The notes: generated by a model from the sequence alone, not told the origin. A DNA stretch of 64,000 bases from Eimeria necatrix (GCF_000499385.1 NW_013652137.1:124001-188000); one strand, 5' to 3'. Numbered from the stretch's first letter, positions 46,157 through 58,915 are shown. A program made the numbers and translations.

Positions 46157-47640
46157 AACACTTAATATAGGCAGACAAATAACGTATTCGAATGCTTGAA
46201 AGGAAGCACGCACAGGGACAAAACCCCGGACCTCAGGCCTTCATTAATACCTGAAGGAGACAAGCCCCTTTGAGGACGACGCTTTAGAGAAACTTATAGC
46301 CATGGGCACTTACCACCATATGCAGGTAAACGGTAGGAATCACCACTCAACAACGTAACTTGTGAGGTGAGGTGAACTGGTACGCGGCCACATAGAACAC
46401 CCAACGATGTGAGTGTAGCTTGCTGCTCCATAAGTTGGCTGAGTGGCTATGGCTGTTGCTGCCAATGGGCTGCCCTTCCCTTGGTTGTATATACGCTCAA
46501 CTTTAGGTCCAAATCAATGCCAAGCGTAGATCCAATAGCTAGGACGACGAGTAGGAGTTCATTACCAGCGGCTAGGTACTGCTGAAGTAGGGCGCACTTC
46601 AACGTAGTCGCTTCAATGACTGAAGTTAGATTTCGACGCAACAAACGAGTTACACTACGTGGCACTCTTAATAACGAACAAGTAAGCTTACAGATTTGTT
46701 GACACTCTGGGGCTTCTGAGCCCTACCGTGTATACCGTGGATATTCACACGTTTAGCAGAAATTCAAGAAGGAGTGCCTTAAGCCACCAGCGCATAATTG
46801 CATGCAGAGCAAGTCGAAGCACGGCTCTTCCAAGGGCCTTTATTTTTCTGGGGGCTGGAGAGACAAGGGCTGGACATGCTGCCGTTGGCGTCCCCAAAGC
46901 ATGTGTTGGCGACAGCGATGGCTTTGCCTCGTTAGTTCTCTTGCAAAGTGGACTTTGCAATAACAAATTTCAGCCTGCCTACTATTAAATGAGAAACGGG
47001 GAGCCGCTGGGTCACCTGGATACCAGGCCCCAGCCACCGAAGGATCTCGCGCTGACCCTCCTGTAGGGCAAGGGAGCCGCCTCTTCCATTCTCCTCCAGT
47101 GACTCTGCAGATTAACCCTTAGTGCTGCAAATTAGATACAACACAGGGTCATTTGTAGCCAAGGGGCTGCACACGATTCGTTTAACAACGATTGGAGCAT
47201 CACAGCAAGCACAGCAAGCCACAAAGCAACTAACACAGCTCCCTTCGCTTATCGGTAATCCACACATTTCTAGTACATTCTTTGGAGACTTGATGGCTAG
47301 TCAGCATTGCACTGGCCGCTGGACTTCCGGAGTTGCCAGCCAGGCCCATCAGCAGTTTTAGTCGCCCCGTCCTGTCGCCATCGCAGCTCGACCTCTGAAG
47401 CTTGCCATGAGCGGCTGCGCCTTGCTTCCTGCTTATATACGACGCCTCCATACGGGCTGCAACTGCACGACGTACCGTTGCGGCGTGTGGAAGACTCAAG
47501 GCTGTTCTCCTTGGCAACTGCCAGGCAGATCCTCATTCGAAGAAGCCACGCATTAATGGCAACCAAAGAACAGCGTGTGCAGCAGCTTGTGCGTCCATAC
47601 CTTTTCGATGGCGTTCTGAGAATTTGTTTTTGAGGTTGAG
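46157..47640. other. Intergenic region upstream of the 1495-aa gene
   Basis: Mostly featureless. A short plus-strand frame at about 47556-47633 starts ATG and reads MATKEQRVQQLVRPYLFDGV before a stop, eight bases before the ATG of the next gene. It could be an upstream open reading frame in the leader. Confidence 0.4.
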
Positions 47641-50600
47641 ATGGAGGTACCGGCAGCTCATCCTGATGGACCATCGGGAGCGCCTCTCGAGATCCCCACC
47701 CCTCAGCGGTACAATGCAGCCAGTGAAGCTGGCGCGCCTCCAGTGGGCATCGAGCTCAACGATGCAAATAGTCCAGCCCACATCCCAATTGCATCCCAGC
47801 CTGCCCCCTGTGAGTAACTTTGGTCTGTTAGAGTTGCTACGAGGCAACTGCGTGACATTCTAAAGCTAACAAGACTTCTGCTTTCTAGCTCAAGGAAAAC
47901 TTCACCTTTTTTTCCTTGTGTGAGCTATGCAGTGTGCCTGCGTGGTCAGGCTGTGCTATGTTGTACTGCGTGGTGCAGGCGCTCTACCAGACAGCAAAGG
48001 GCGCTCCAGCCGATTGCTACCGGGGAGACAGCGAATCCTTGCGAGCGCTGCGCGGCAGTTGGCTGCTAGTGAGTCGCTAGTGGAGGGTCTGGACTTGTGC
48101 GCGGTGGACATCGACACACACTCCTTGCCGCCTCCTGCTTCTCTCCCGAGCCTGCAGGAGCCTCAAGACGACCCGACACCGTCGCCCCGTCATAGAAAGC
48201 AGGCACTAGAGCTTCTGCGGCTCAACGCTCTTCTCCAAGCTGCCGTAGGCGCAGAGGAAGACCTGGTTATTGTTGGGTGAGCCTCCTTTTCTATTTTGCG
48301 CTTATACTCTAGGTCACCGGGAAGTGACGGAGTGGCAACAATAACCCTGCATCCAGGCGATTCAGTTGATTAGGATTTCGGGATGTGTCGTAAGAATGTG
48401 CGTGCATCAGTAAGGCAGAGTGGGGCCATTACTTTTTCAGGCTTCATCAGGTCGGGACGCAGCACAGGCATGCTTGGGCTGCTTGCATTGCTGCCGCGTT
48501 CGCTGCTGCTGAGGGAGAGGCCGCAACAGCGATTCGCATGCATTTGTTAGGGCCTGATGGTTCAGTAGCCGGAGCTGGCTCCGGAGCTGCCGCGCGTCGC
48601 ACCACGTCTCTAACTCATTACGAACAGATCGTCCCGCTTGATGCCTGTCCTCACCACAACCAGCTTCTCTTGGTGTACGTACATCCCGGCCACTTGTCTA
48701 AAGTCACGCTGTTGAGCATTGCCAAATCTCGTCTTGGCTCGTACTGCTGTCGTGAGCTGCAGCAAAACTACAAATTTCAATGGGGCCTTAACATAGCTGC
48801 TGAGGAAGAGCTGCGCAGGCAGTTGGAGCTCCGTAAGAAACAAGAACAGCAGCACCGTCAGCAGCAGCAGCAGCAGCGAATGGATTTGTTCTTTAACTTC
48901 AACAATATATTCGGGCTTTCGGAATACACAGCAGTGGGTGCCACGACGTCGGAAGCTGCTGATCCTGCTGCTGAGCTCCCAGCAACAGAGGGGACCGCCT
49001 CAATGACCGGAGACGGGGAACATTCAGAAAGGGCGATGGAAGGGCGTCTAGAACTGCCGAGTCTCTCCTCGTGGGAGTTGAGGCAGGAGCAGCGCGGGCA
49101 GCAACAGAGGAGAGCTGATGGCATCTGTCACAGCAGAACCTGTCCAACACGTTCAGGGGACTCTTCTTGCAGGCCTTCAGAAGCGGCTGTTGGAAGCACT
49201 ACAGGCTCAATCAGCAGCAGCGGCGACGTCGCAGCATGCGGATGCGAGTTCTTTAGGGAGGTCTTTGCTTACGGGGGAATGGCTGCGCGTGTCCTCATAG
49301 GAGCGACGCCTGTTGTTTTTGCGTGTGTGGACCTGAAGCTAACAGAAGAAGCTTTGGAGCCATGCGATAAGCTACCGGCTTGCCCCTCTGGCCCTTCACG
49401 AGGGCAAGTGGAGGGTGTATCAGTGCAGGCAGCTGCGGGAGCAGCAAGGAGAGCGTTGCTGAGGGAAAGCTGCGGAGGTGCATCTGCTGAGGACAACGAA
49501 GGTGCAGCAGCTTGGAGGAAATTCGTGATTCGAGCGCTGCAACGCCAGCAGCTGTTGGCAGTCTTATCTGAGTGAGCTTTCTGCCGTTGTTGTGTAGCTT
49601 CATAATCATATTGGATGAATATATTCTCAGCAGCTGCGCTTATTCATATCTCCTATGCGCAAGGCAGGAAGGAATTTTCCCAACTGTGCAAAGCCCCAGC
49701 AAAGCATTCTCTGCGAATTCTATGCGCTCAGCCTCCGATTCGAGACGGACTCAGGTTGGGCCTCTGCTTTGGAGTTGAAGCCACTCCTGCTCTTAGGAGC
49801 GCGCCAGCAATGGTGGCTTCAAACTGGGGGTTCGCCCTGTAGCTTTGATACAGAAAGCCAATCAGGACCTCATCCAGCTGCTGCTGAACGACAACAACGC
49901 CTGCGAGAATTGGAGCAGTTGGGTATTTCTACTGCGGAAGACGAACGTTTCTTTTTTTGTCGCATTCCTGAGAAAGCTGGCAGTCAAGTACTGAGCTTTG
50001 GAGAGAGCGGCCGGGCTGCAGAGTGGAGGAGGTAACTGCAGCTGATACCCAATGCCCTCATTACGTATGCTGTTGTGCTGCTTGCTTGTAACTGCACGCA
50101 CACAGTGTGTCTACTGTATGCGCGATGCTGCATATTGCTAAGAGGTAGGGCAAGTGCTGGTATGCTACTTCGATGTCGTGGCACTCAGTATTTTGCGACA
50201 TTCTGGCAGCTTTGCTGCACCTGCACATCTAACTCATCCTGAATCTTCTTTGTTACTTAAGGAGGCTTTGTTGCGCTATCTTTTGGGCCTTTTGCAGACC
50301 AGCATGGCACCGAAGATGCTCCGATGAATTCGAGCACAGAGAGGGAGTCATTGCCCGCTTCTGTCTAAGATGGATGTCTTGCCGTTTGCTTGTAGAGACG
50401 GTCGACACAGAGCGTGTTAAGAAAGAGTGTAACGAGCTGCGAAAAATTTTGAAGGTAGCTCTGTCATACGAAAGCACCACTTGCGTGAACGCTGAGTGGC
50501 TAGTAAATAGCTGGTCGGTGATGCGTATTGGTAACTTTGCCTCGACTTCTCACCCACTTTTGCCGGCTAGGTTTGGCATGTTTATAGCCTTAGGGTGCTG

Positions 50601-53469
50601 TGCATTTCGTGCGCATCCTGTGCAGCAGGAGGGCCGGTGCCTCAGCAAGTTGCTGGTTGATCCGCCCCTACTTCAGCTGCCTCCTGTGCGCCCGTTTGAG
50701 CCGATGCAGCTGAAGATTAGCCTGTCCAACCCTCACGAAACCCTGCCTACGGCTTATGCCGTCTATTGCCTCGCGGATTCAGGTGAGAACGCTGACTTCT
50801 GCTGAAACGGCATTACTATCATCTTTTCGCTGTTCGGCAGGCCACTAGTTGCCATTTCGTGGTATTTTTAGTAGCTCGTTAGATTCATGATTGACTGATG
50901 GGAAAACCAGCAAAAGAACCCCTGCTTTCTAGTTTTGCGGCACCTGAGTAATCTGTCGCAGGGAGGTCGATCGTGCCACTGTCACAAGTTTCTTACTGGC
51001 ACGGGGCCCTGTGGAGGAAATGGGAAGGAAGAACCTGGGAAGGTCAGTCCCTTATTTCGGCCAGCAGCAGAGAATCGGAAATACAGACCACCCCTGATGC
51101 TCAGCCGCTACTGGATCGCGAGCAGCAGCAGCTCGTGGAGCGCGAGAGGCAGAGGCTTTGCGAGGAGACTCTAAGAGAGACCAGAGGTCAGGGCGCGACC
51201 ACACCCAAGGCCGCACCTCTAGCTACAGGCAAAACAGAGGCAGCATCGATCAAGACAGATGCCGATGCGGTGTTGCGGAAGCGCATTCGTCTCGAAAGGT
51301 GACGTAATACATTTTTGCCTGTTGGTTTACCACTGAGCTTCCTAACTGCCATGCACTGCTTTCCCATAGATGTAAACGTGCCAGGATACGTGCCTCCTCC
51401 CGTGCTAAAGAACGCCCCACCACAGATACCTGTGTGAACGCTCTTGCAGGTGGCTTCTTATGGACTCCCTGCATGGCTTCTTGAGGGGCGGTGAGACTCG
51501 CGTAGTCTCAATGATCCTAAATATCCAAGAGGGTATTTACTCTGCGCACGAGCTTGCTTGCGGCGTCTTAGTTTTGCGGCTGGTTGATTCTCGGCAGGAT
51601 TTCTTCTGTTGTCTCGCTTCTTCCCTCATGCCCGCTTTGCTGGGTGCGGAGCTGCAGCCCCTGGCAATGTTGGGGAGGAGGAATCTACTGGGGCCATCAG
51701 ATAATACTTTTGAAGGGGAACATACTCAGGGGAAAGATCATTCTCCACACTTAGACGCCATTCCAGAGGCAAATGCACCTTCCGTGGGAAATGACGGAGC
51801 TGAGGCACCAGTACGAAGCGCGGAGATAGAGGCTCCAACGGAATCAACATCGCTGCTGCCACTGCCCAAGGAACTGTGGTGGCTGCTAATGCATTTACAT
51901 ACCAAGGCTAAAACGGTATGTGCAACTGCCGTTCCAGGATCTCCGCAATGGCGTGACTGCGTTAACAGCCACAGGCGGACATGCCAATGGAAGGACCATC
52001 AAAATGAACAACAGGAAGAGGGCCATTCTGAAGTCTACCAGCTTTGCTCAGAGGGGAAAAACAGCTGCGCAAGCATCAAAAACGAGGACAACAACCTGAG
52101 CGATAGCTTCTTCAGTGGCAGCAGCCTCTGCAAGGAACATGAGAAACAGTTGCTCGACGCCGAAGGGACGGTGTGCACCGAAGGTTGGCTTGCAGCAGAT
52201 ATTGCCGAATTTCTGTGCAGCAGCGGGGGTGAAACCCTGAAATGGCCTTCTTTTCTCGCGGGAGCGGACACCTACTTGCAACCACAGCGAGGGGTCCCAG
52301 TGGCCCAGCGCGCTGACAATGGTGCGGACAGTCTCACTCGTAGCAACCCTTGTGGCAACACCAGGCGGAGACGGCAAAAGAAGCAAAGGGATTCAGAAGC
52401 GACAAACAGAAATGCGGCGGACGACACCACGTCCTGTGACGTGTCCCATGATGAGCCCACAAAGCGAGAGGTGGTTTTCTTACGGGCATGCTTAGAACGA
52501 GGAATTGAAATTCCTCAAGGCGTTTCTATCTGTGCGGCGCTGGCGGTGAGCCATAATGTCACGCCACGGAGCTCATGCAACTTCTTTTTCTGGCATGGCT
52601 CGCATAGACCGGGCGAAGAATTATGCCGGCTTGTGCTAGAGACCACGGGTGAACTTTTAAGCGCCTAGAATCAAAAAAACATGCGACTGCAGAGGCAGTT
52701 TGTGACTGTTTGCGCATTATATTTCGCAGCTTCTGGAAGAATGGGGTGCTACGTGCTGCTTTTTTCCCAGCGAATTTGCAGTGCAGGATGTGCAGACGGA
52801 TAACTTGCACCTGCTTTGCCGCGCCATCCTTTTATCACTGCCGGCAGTCCACGTGAGACTGCAGCTTCCACTTGATCAAACACACGCACACAGAAAGGTG
52901 CTTAATAGTGGCCAAGTGAAGGAAGCAAGTCTTGTCGACTCAGGGTTGCGTTGCCATCCTTCTGTGCATTAATGTTTGTATTGTGCTCTTCTTGCATCTC
53001 CTGTTTGTCATCGTCCTTGGTGCAGCGTAACGCCTTCATCTCTATAATTTCTGCCCTTAATGAACTACTTCGAGCAGCGGCATATTCCGGGATTTCCCAT
53101 GGTGTTGCTCCAAGAAGAGACGCCCCCATCGACCAGCAACATTCGTCTGGAGGTTCTTCTTTTACGTCTGGTACAGGCGCTGAATGGACTGCAAGTCCTT
53201 CTGCAGCACATAAATCTGCGGAGAAGTTGGCAGGGGGCTGCCCGACAGACATCAGGACAGCTAAAGCCGCCTGCGTCCAGCTGTGCTCAGGAGAAGTGAT
53301 ATGTGGTGGCCGGGGAGTCTCAGCGCAGCGCGTCGCATGCCTTGAGAGCCAAGACAGCTCTCAGCTTTTCCGTCAAGCCCTCTTGTTGTGGACCGGCAGC
53401 TGGCTGATGAAAAGTTGCAGGCCCGTGTTGCGTCATGCCGTATTAGATCATTTTATTGCGCCCATCTGA
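47641..53469 (+). CDS. Hypothetical protein, nine exons, about 1495 aa
   Basis: Family not recognised. Exons in phase: 47641-47809, 47979-48276, 48441-49571, 49672-50031, 50298-50782, 50962-51298, 51450-52545, 52730-52897 and 53026-53469. Most donors are GTGAGN or GTAACN, and most acceptors have pyrimidine tracts. Segments with the look of folded domains: EEDLVIVGLHQVGTQHRHAW near residues 150-170; HHNQLLLVYVHPGHLSKVTL in exon 3; PMQLKISLSNPHETLPTAYA (a beta-rich stretch) in exon 5; and SICAALALLEEWGATCCFFP spanning exons 7 and 8. Gln, Ala and Ser-rich low complexity separates them. No signal peptide or membrane helix is evident. The exon 4 acceptor (GGAAG) is atypical; the alternatives would need a 40-base intron. 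Upstream gene ends are more than 1 kb away. Confidence 0.65.
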
Positions 53470-54033
53470 GGCGGAAAACAACCTATCTAACGTTTTACTC
53501 CATATCGTTTGATTCCTGTGTGTACTTAATGGCGAATTTCGACACGTGCCACTTGATAGAACTGCACACGCCTCACGTAGCAATAACTTGAAAAGAAGTC
53601 CCCAAAGATTCACAGTTGAGACCTCACAAAAAGTTCCTTGCATAGTACACAGGACCTTCAAGTAGACGCCCTAGTGAAGCCAGACTTAGTGGCCACATGG
53701 CAGCGCAAGACCGTCTAGGGTTAAACTTAAGTTGCTTCCCTGTGCTGCTTTGAACCCCTGCCGTGACCCCCTGCTGTGGCGAGCTATCGACGAGAGACCC
53801 AACCGTTCACTTGACTGGCCCCGCCTACACAAAATGGCTCTCTCCAATACGGCAGCGAGGTCAGCACGCATTGCAGCTCGTCTTGTCACTTCACCTTCAA
53901 GATTATAGTGCGTTGGCCTTGCTACTCACAATTTGTTCTCCGTGCCATCGAGCAATAGGATTTACCACCCTGTCGCTATGATGTTGGGAAAAGGTGTTCA
54001 GTCAGATATCTTACTCTCCGTAACTTCTTACTG
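53470..54033. other. Intergenic region between convergent genes
   Basis: Lies between the 3' ends of the plus-strand 1495-aa gene and minus-strand MPC1. No coding or repeat se seen. Confidence 0.45.
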
Positions 54034-54360
54034 TCAAGCAGTGGAAGTTGTCGAATTGGCTTTGGTGGCATTGTAGCTCAGCTTCCTGTAGAGTTGCGTC
54101 AGCTGGACTGCCTCATTGCATGCATGACATGCAAAAAGAAGGGAATTACGTGGCTGGACCATGGTGGCGAAACGCATGAAGAGCAAACTGTAAATGCATA
54201 AGACCCCAGTCATTCGCTCACTTATGCACTCTGGGCTTTTGCGCATATCTGAGAGGCCTGCTAGGACAAATCCCCAATTCGCAACAGGCCCCCAAAAATG
54301 GGTTGTGCGTCCATAGGTGCGTAGATACGTCACAAATTCGGACCAGCCGCGGCTTGCCAT
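54034..54360 (-). CDS. MPC1: Mitochondrial pyruvate carrier 1
   Basis: Inner-membrane carrier subunit that, paired with MPC2, imports pyruvate into the mitochondrial matrix. Single exon of 108 aa, the usual MPC1 length (about 105-130). Signature segments in order: [59 protein letters not shown], then [10 protein letters not shown]. These cover the three short membrane helices and the conserved W-G-P-x-x-N-W and Q-P-R-N motifs. The start is the ATG at 54360 ([14 protein letters not shown]). The frame stays open about 27 codons further upstream without another ATG, so an additional spliced N-terminus is possible but not needed. No partner gene (MPC2) is in the window. Confidence 0.9.
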   Translation of the reverse strand: MASRGWSEFVTYLRTYGRTTHFWGPVANWGFVLAGLSDMRKSPECISERMTGVLCIYSLLFMRFATMVQPRNSLLFACHACNEAVQLTQLYRKLSYNATKANSTTSTA

Positions 54361-56216
54361 TGTCGCAGAGAGAGAGCCCTGTACTGGAGGCAGGCTGGCG
54401 TAGAATGCAACGCTTCTGAAGGGCTCCTCAGAAACATCCACCAAAAATTATAAGAAAAGTTCTCTTACGCTTGAATCGACCTCGGCGCGTCCGGACGAAT
54501 GTGGGGAAATACTAGCGCCTGAGCTGATGATGCGTTCACGCATCCGCAGTGTTCGCGAAGGCAAACGCCCATGAGTGTGTACTTTACTAATATGTGTGTT
54601 TGGTATTTCTACAAACAACGATACTATATAAATTCTTAAGTGAAGCGCTGCAGCCAAGGATAATGCTTTCGTCTTCGCCTATTCAGCAGGTCCTGCGCAT
54701 TACATGCAAGTCAGCTAGAAGATCGGATCACAATTTACAGGATTCCGTATTTTGAAATTGCCTATTTCACAATACTTTTAAACATATTTTTTTACTGTTT
54801 GCACCAATACACGGCGTCCTGGAGTGGTTGAGAACTATTGCTCATGACCCTACGCAGGTGTTTGCGGAGCTCGCTGCTTCAAAGACGAAAATAATTGCAT
54901 GACTACATTCTATGACGGAAGTACATATTTCATGATTATGCTTTATGATTTGAAAGTTGAAGTTCAATCTTTGCTTGCACCATCGCAAAACTGTAGTAGC
55001 GAAGCACTGGGAAATACTCCATTTGGAGGTGACAAAGATTCAGTGCCACCCTTTGCCCAACGGCTGAAGCTACAAAGTACTAAGCATTAGCCCCATTGAG
55101 CATCATGCCTTTGATATAGCTAGGTGAATCTCCTGCAAATAAGCACGCTGTTTGGGACTGACTTTTGGATCGCAGCGTAGTGCGGAATCTCAATGCAGGT
55201 AGAAGAGCCATGACGTGCTTCTACAGATTATCATGAGATCTACATCATTGTTTCTTCCAACTAGTGCACTAGTTTTAGCTGGTAATAAGTCAATACTGGC
55301 CAAATGTGTAAGCGTTGTATTCCGAGCAACATGATGACCGCTTGAAACCACAATGAAGAAGGGCCTCCATTCGCTTTCAATACAACGCGAATAGTTGACG
55401 ACCAAAGAACCAAAAATAGCAGAAATTGTTATCAGCTCTTGATTACGTTGTGTATATGACTGTCAATATATGAAACGGCGCTAAGCTCTAGACTCATCTC
55501 CTGGTTCCGTGCTGCTGCGCCCTAGACACCGTAGCCTGAATAGTTGACGACCAAAGAACCAAAAATAGCAGAGATTGTTATCAGCTCTTGATTACGTTGT
55601 GTATATGACTGTCAATATATGAAACGGCGCTAAGCTCTAGACTCATCTCCTGGTTCCGTGCTGCTGCGCCCTAGACACCGTAGCCTGCCTTGAAGCTGGA
55701 ATAACCCTAGATGAGTGAATTCTCAGGAGACAAATACACCGAGTCCAAGTACTGTGCAAGAAGTAAATTGTTCCTGGTGGACAGTCTGCGGAAGACTTCA
55801 TCTGCAAAGCGGATCACGTTCTGGATGGCTCCGTGTTAACTTTGTAGACGTCTTCTCCACGCAATATTATTAATCAGAAAGCCTCTTGGCACCTAGAATA
55901 GTCCACAATTTGACTGAAGGCGCAAATCTTTGCATTATTTGCAGTAGGCTTGCTCATGTCAGTAGGCTTATTGCACTGAAGTGGCGTGGCCGTCATCAGT
56001 ACCGAACCCGTCAGGTACTTAAGTGCTCGGGGCGGTTACATTACTCCCTTCTTCTCCACCGTGACTGGAAGGCTCATAACGCCTTGCTTTGGTTGGCGAC
56101 TTTCAATTTCGATATTGGTTGCGTGGGCCTTTTCAAGCTCTCTTTTAAATTGCTGCTCTTTGGTGGCCTGAGTTCACAGTAATACACATGCTGACTCAGC
56201 AATTGCGTATTAACTA
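54361..56216. other. AT-rich intergenic region
   Basis: No coding segments supported. It holds the 149-base tandem duplication listed separately and the probable promoter of MPC1 just above 54360. Confidence 0.5.
55389..55687. repeat. 149-base tandem duplication, almost identical copies
   Basis: Copies start with GAATAGTTGACGACCAAAG at 55389 and 55538 and end with CGTAGCCTG. By eye only one base differs (AGAAATTG versus AGAGATTG), so the event is recent or the copies are being kept alike. Confidence 0.95.
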
Positions 56217-57749
56217 TTAGAGCACGCACGTGCTTTGCCGAGCTGAACACGCACAAATAATTACTAGTAGTACATTTTTAATGAGCACCCGTGAACTTTG
56301 TACGCGTCCTGGAGAGTAGTACAGGAATTGCGATGGCCTCACATGATTCTCAAATCTAATGGGCTTGTCAGTCAGGTAGAGATCCGTGTAGTAGGAATCC
56401 GGCTTCATCTGATCGTACGGAGGAGGTTCGATTGGAGTTAATGACCCGTCAGCCTCGCGAAGGTAATAGGTAGTAGCCCCCTGCGCCTGTTGCTGTTGGG
56501 CTACGGGGGTTACAGTCGAGGCCCCGTTGAATGAGCGAAAGCTGCTATTACCCCTCTGCACGTTAGTTTCAGGCACAGGTGCTGCAGGGGAAGGCGTGTT
56601 TGTGCTGGCTGATTGGGTCGAGGTTATGCCACTGCCAGATGAGTTGTGGGTAGCTGGCGTGCTTGGTGGGCTGGGTCTTGTTGCCGCCGAATGGGTGAAG
56701 CCAGAAGTCCTCCCACGGGCCCTTGAAGCGGTCGTTGCGCCTTGTACAGCACTGCTAGAGCCCCCACCGAAAGAGGCCCTTGCTGGTATGCCTGACCTTG
56801 AGCGCAGAGCCCCACTCGTGCTTTCGCCGGGACCGCTGTTGGGTGTGGGTGTGCTGCTGCTATGCATTGGTGTCACGCGACCAGCACCATCAACTGGGCT
56901 AGCAGTGGAGGCCATGACACTGCTGCTTCCACTAGGGTAAACGGTTCTCACTGCTGAGGCAGGGCTAGTCATGAACGCCCTGCCCGCACCAGAACCGCCA
57001 GACACCCCGCTATACGTTGCAGTTGTCGCTCCACTGAATGACATGTTGGAGCCACTGTATGTTGTGCCACTGTAGGAAGGCTGGCTACTGCTAGTACTAT
57101 AATATGGAGTGCTGCTTGACCTCATGTATGGCGTGCCGCCCGTCGCACGCGAGCCGCCAGAATAACCTACATACGTGGGAGTAGAGGCACTGCTTCCTGT
57201 GTAGGTAGGGGTCGACATACTACTTCCTGTGTATGTAGTAGTTGACCTACTAGTTCCTGTATAAGTTGGACTTGAAAGGCCACCTGCTGTATATGTGGTT
57301 GCACTGTTTCCACCGCTGTAGTAGGTTGTTCCGCTGCTTGTGCTGGATGGATAAGAAACCCCTGTGCTGGAATACGTCGGCGTTGCCCGGGAGTATGTAC
57401 TGGAAGCAGCGTAAGTTCCACTGTACGGACTGCTTCTCATTGTGTAGGTGGGTGAGGTGTAGCCTGAACTCCCAGTGCTGCTGTAGCTAGGCGTGTAACC
57501 GTTTGAATAGCTACGAGCGCCACCACGAGACCGCCAAGCCTGCAAATGCCTCGTTGTGGCTCCCCCTGAAGTAACTTGTTGCCTTCCCGGCTCCGAGGTT
57601 GCACTGAAGGTGCCTTCGTTTTCGTTGCATAGCCGCTCATTTGTGGTGTGCGGAAGGGTGCTGGAGGTCGAATCCTCTGCAGCAGCCAACGCTGTTGGCG
57701 CAGAAAGGGCGCATATCAGGGCGCCAAAGCAGAAAAGTAGGACCTTCAT
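56217..57749 (-). CDS. Secreted Tyr/Ser/Thr-rich protein
   Basis: Single open frame of 510 aa from an ATG at 57749. Residues 1-23 (MKVLLFCFGALICALSAPTA) form a clear signal peptide. From about residue 80 to 260 the chain is a degenerate repeat built on Y-T-G/S-S/T and T-P-T-Y units (for example SSPTYTGTSRSTTTYTG), giving a very high Tyr, Ser, Thr and Gly content with few charges. The C-terminal part has a less repetitive segment (EADGSLTPIEPPPYDQMKPD, then SYYTDLYLTDKPIRFENHV). The last 30 residues or so, with a hydrophobic LLVIICAC run, may be read-through past a splice donor near 56305. Tyr-rich secreted proteins form the dityrosine cross-linked oocyst wall in coccidia, and Thr/Ser-rich ones are often O-glycosylated. 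A wall or surface role is inference only; it does not match the known GAM56/GAM82 pattern that I can recall. Confidence 0.7.
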   Translation of the reverse strand: MKVLLFCFGALICALSAPTALAAAEDSTSSTLPHTTNERLCNENEGTFSATSEPGRQQVTSGGATTRHLQAWRSRGGARSYSNGYTPSYSSTGSSGYTSPTYTMRSSPYSGTYAASSTYSRATPTYSSTGVSYPSSTSSGTTYYSGGNSATTYTAGGLSSPTYTGTSRSTTTYTGSSMSTPTYTGSSASTPTYVGYSGGSRATGGTPYMRSSSTPYYSTSSSQPSYSGTTYSGSNMSFSGATTATYSGVSGGSGAGRAFMTSPASAVRTVYPSGSSSVMASTASPVDGAGRVTPMHSSSTPTPNSGPGESTSGALRSRSGIPARASFGGGSSSAVQGATTASRARGRTSGFTHSAATRPSPPSTPATHNSSGSGITSTQSASTNTPSPAAPVPETNVQRGNSSFRSFNGASTVTPVAQQQQAQGATTYYLREADGSLTPIEPPPYDQMKPDSYYTDLYLTDKPIRFENHVRPSQFLYYSPGRVQSSRVLIKNVLLVIICACSARQSTCVL

Positions 57750-58915
57750 TTGTAGTGATAAATGTGAAGTGCTGCAACACTCACTAGTAGCGAAAAGACA
57801 GCCGAAGACAACAGCGAAAAATGCGTAAAAGGCTTTTTGCCAGGCGTGAATGGTAATATTACCTCTTCAGATTGACTATTTTCTAGAAGCACAAAGATTA
57901 ACAAGCTGACCTGCTAAATTGTATTTGGGGAAGGAGCTTAAAATACTTTTGGGTAGATTATCCATTCCTACACCCTGCGGCCGAGCGGGAGTTCGGCCGC
58001 AGTATGCACGCCTGACATGCACTGGAAACGGTCACCTGCTGGAAGACATCGACAGTCCACTTGTCCACTTAATACTAATTTATTTAGTACAGTTTTTATT
58101 TTGTTGTTTTTATGTGCTCCGTACATTTATTCAGTGTTTACCTGTCCAGTTCCTTCGTAGAGTGTGCCACCTCACCGGGGTCACTCGCGCAGAGGCACTG
58201 CCGCTGTATTCTAACTTGAAGAAGTCACATAACCAGTTTTGTTTATCCTGGACACTACGTCGTTTTAGTTTGAAACGCCTCGCGCCTTTATATAGGCATA
58301 GGCGAACACAACATTGCCTAGGGTGAACTGCCTCAAGCGGTTGCCAGGGCCAGTGGACTGCCTTAATTTACAATTGTGCACCGGGTCCTCTTGAAACATT
58401 TACTAAAAACGTAATGTTTCATTGTTTTTGCAATGCTAAAAACACCGTTTTGCTTTGTTGTCAGCCACGGAACACCGATTAAATACTGCTGACAACGTAC
58501 AAGATTGGAACAGGCCGGCAAACCGAGTCATTGAAAAAGTTGGAGATGGAGACAATTTGATTGGCCCGAAGGAGCTGTATTATTTATGCGGCTGCTCTTT
58601 TGATCGAAGGAAACAAAAACCTGTGCCGCGCTGACGACAAGAAACCTCCTTGGCACTGGCCCCTGAGGGCGAATCGAAATTTCTTCAGTGTTGTGCTTTC
58701 TCTCCCTAGAGAAGAATGAGTGAAGTATAGGATCTCTTGGCTCTTGAAATCAACTGCATAATCGCAGGAATACCTCGGTGCACAGCGTTGCAATATCGTC
58801 TCGCTAGAACGGACACATGATAGGACAGCACCTTGCCCTCGACGGAACAAGACAGCGCTCAGCAGAGTTCACTTGAGGCCATTGCAAAGTCGAATTTCAG
58901 TAAAAGCTCCTGAAA
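57750..58915. other. Region between divergent secreted-protein and ankyrin genes
   Basis: Contains a hairpin at 57975-58002 and a minus-strand frame at 58584-58850, about 88 codons, no ATG. That frame reads YAVDFKSQEILYFTHSSLG and ends in KRAAA and a stop, so it could be a terminal exon of an unseen gene. Otherwise nothing is supported. Confidence 0.35.
57975..58002. repeat. GC-rich stem-loop
   Basis: Perfect 10-base inverted repeat, CTGCGGCCGA and TCGGCCGCAG, with an eight-base loop, in AT-rich DNA upstream of the secreted Tyr-rich gene. Confidence 0.85.
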
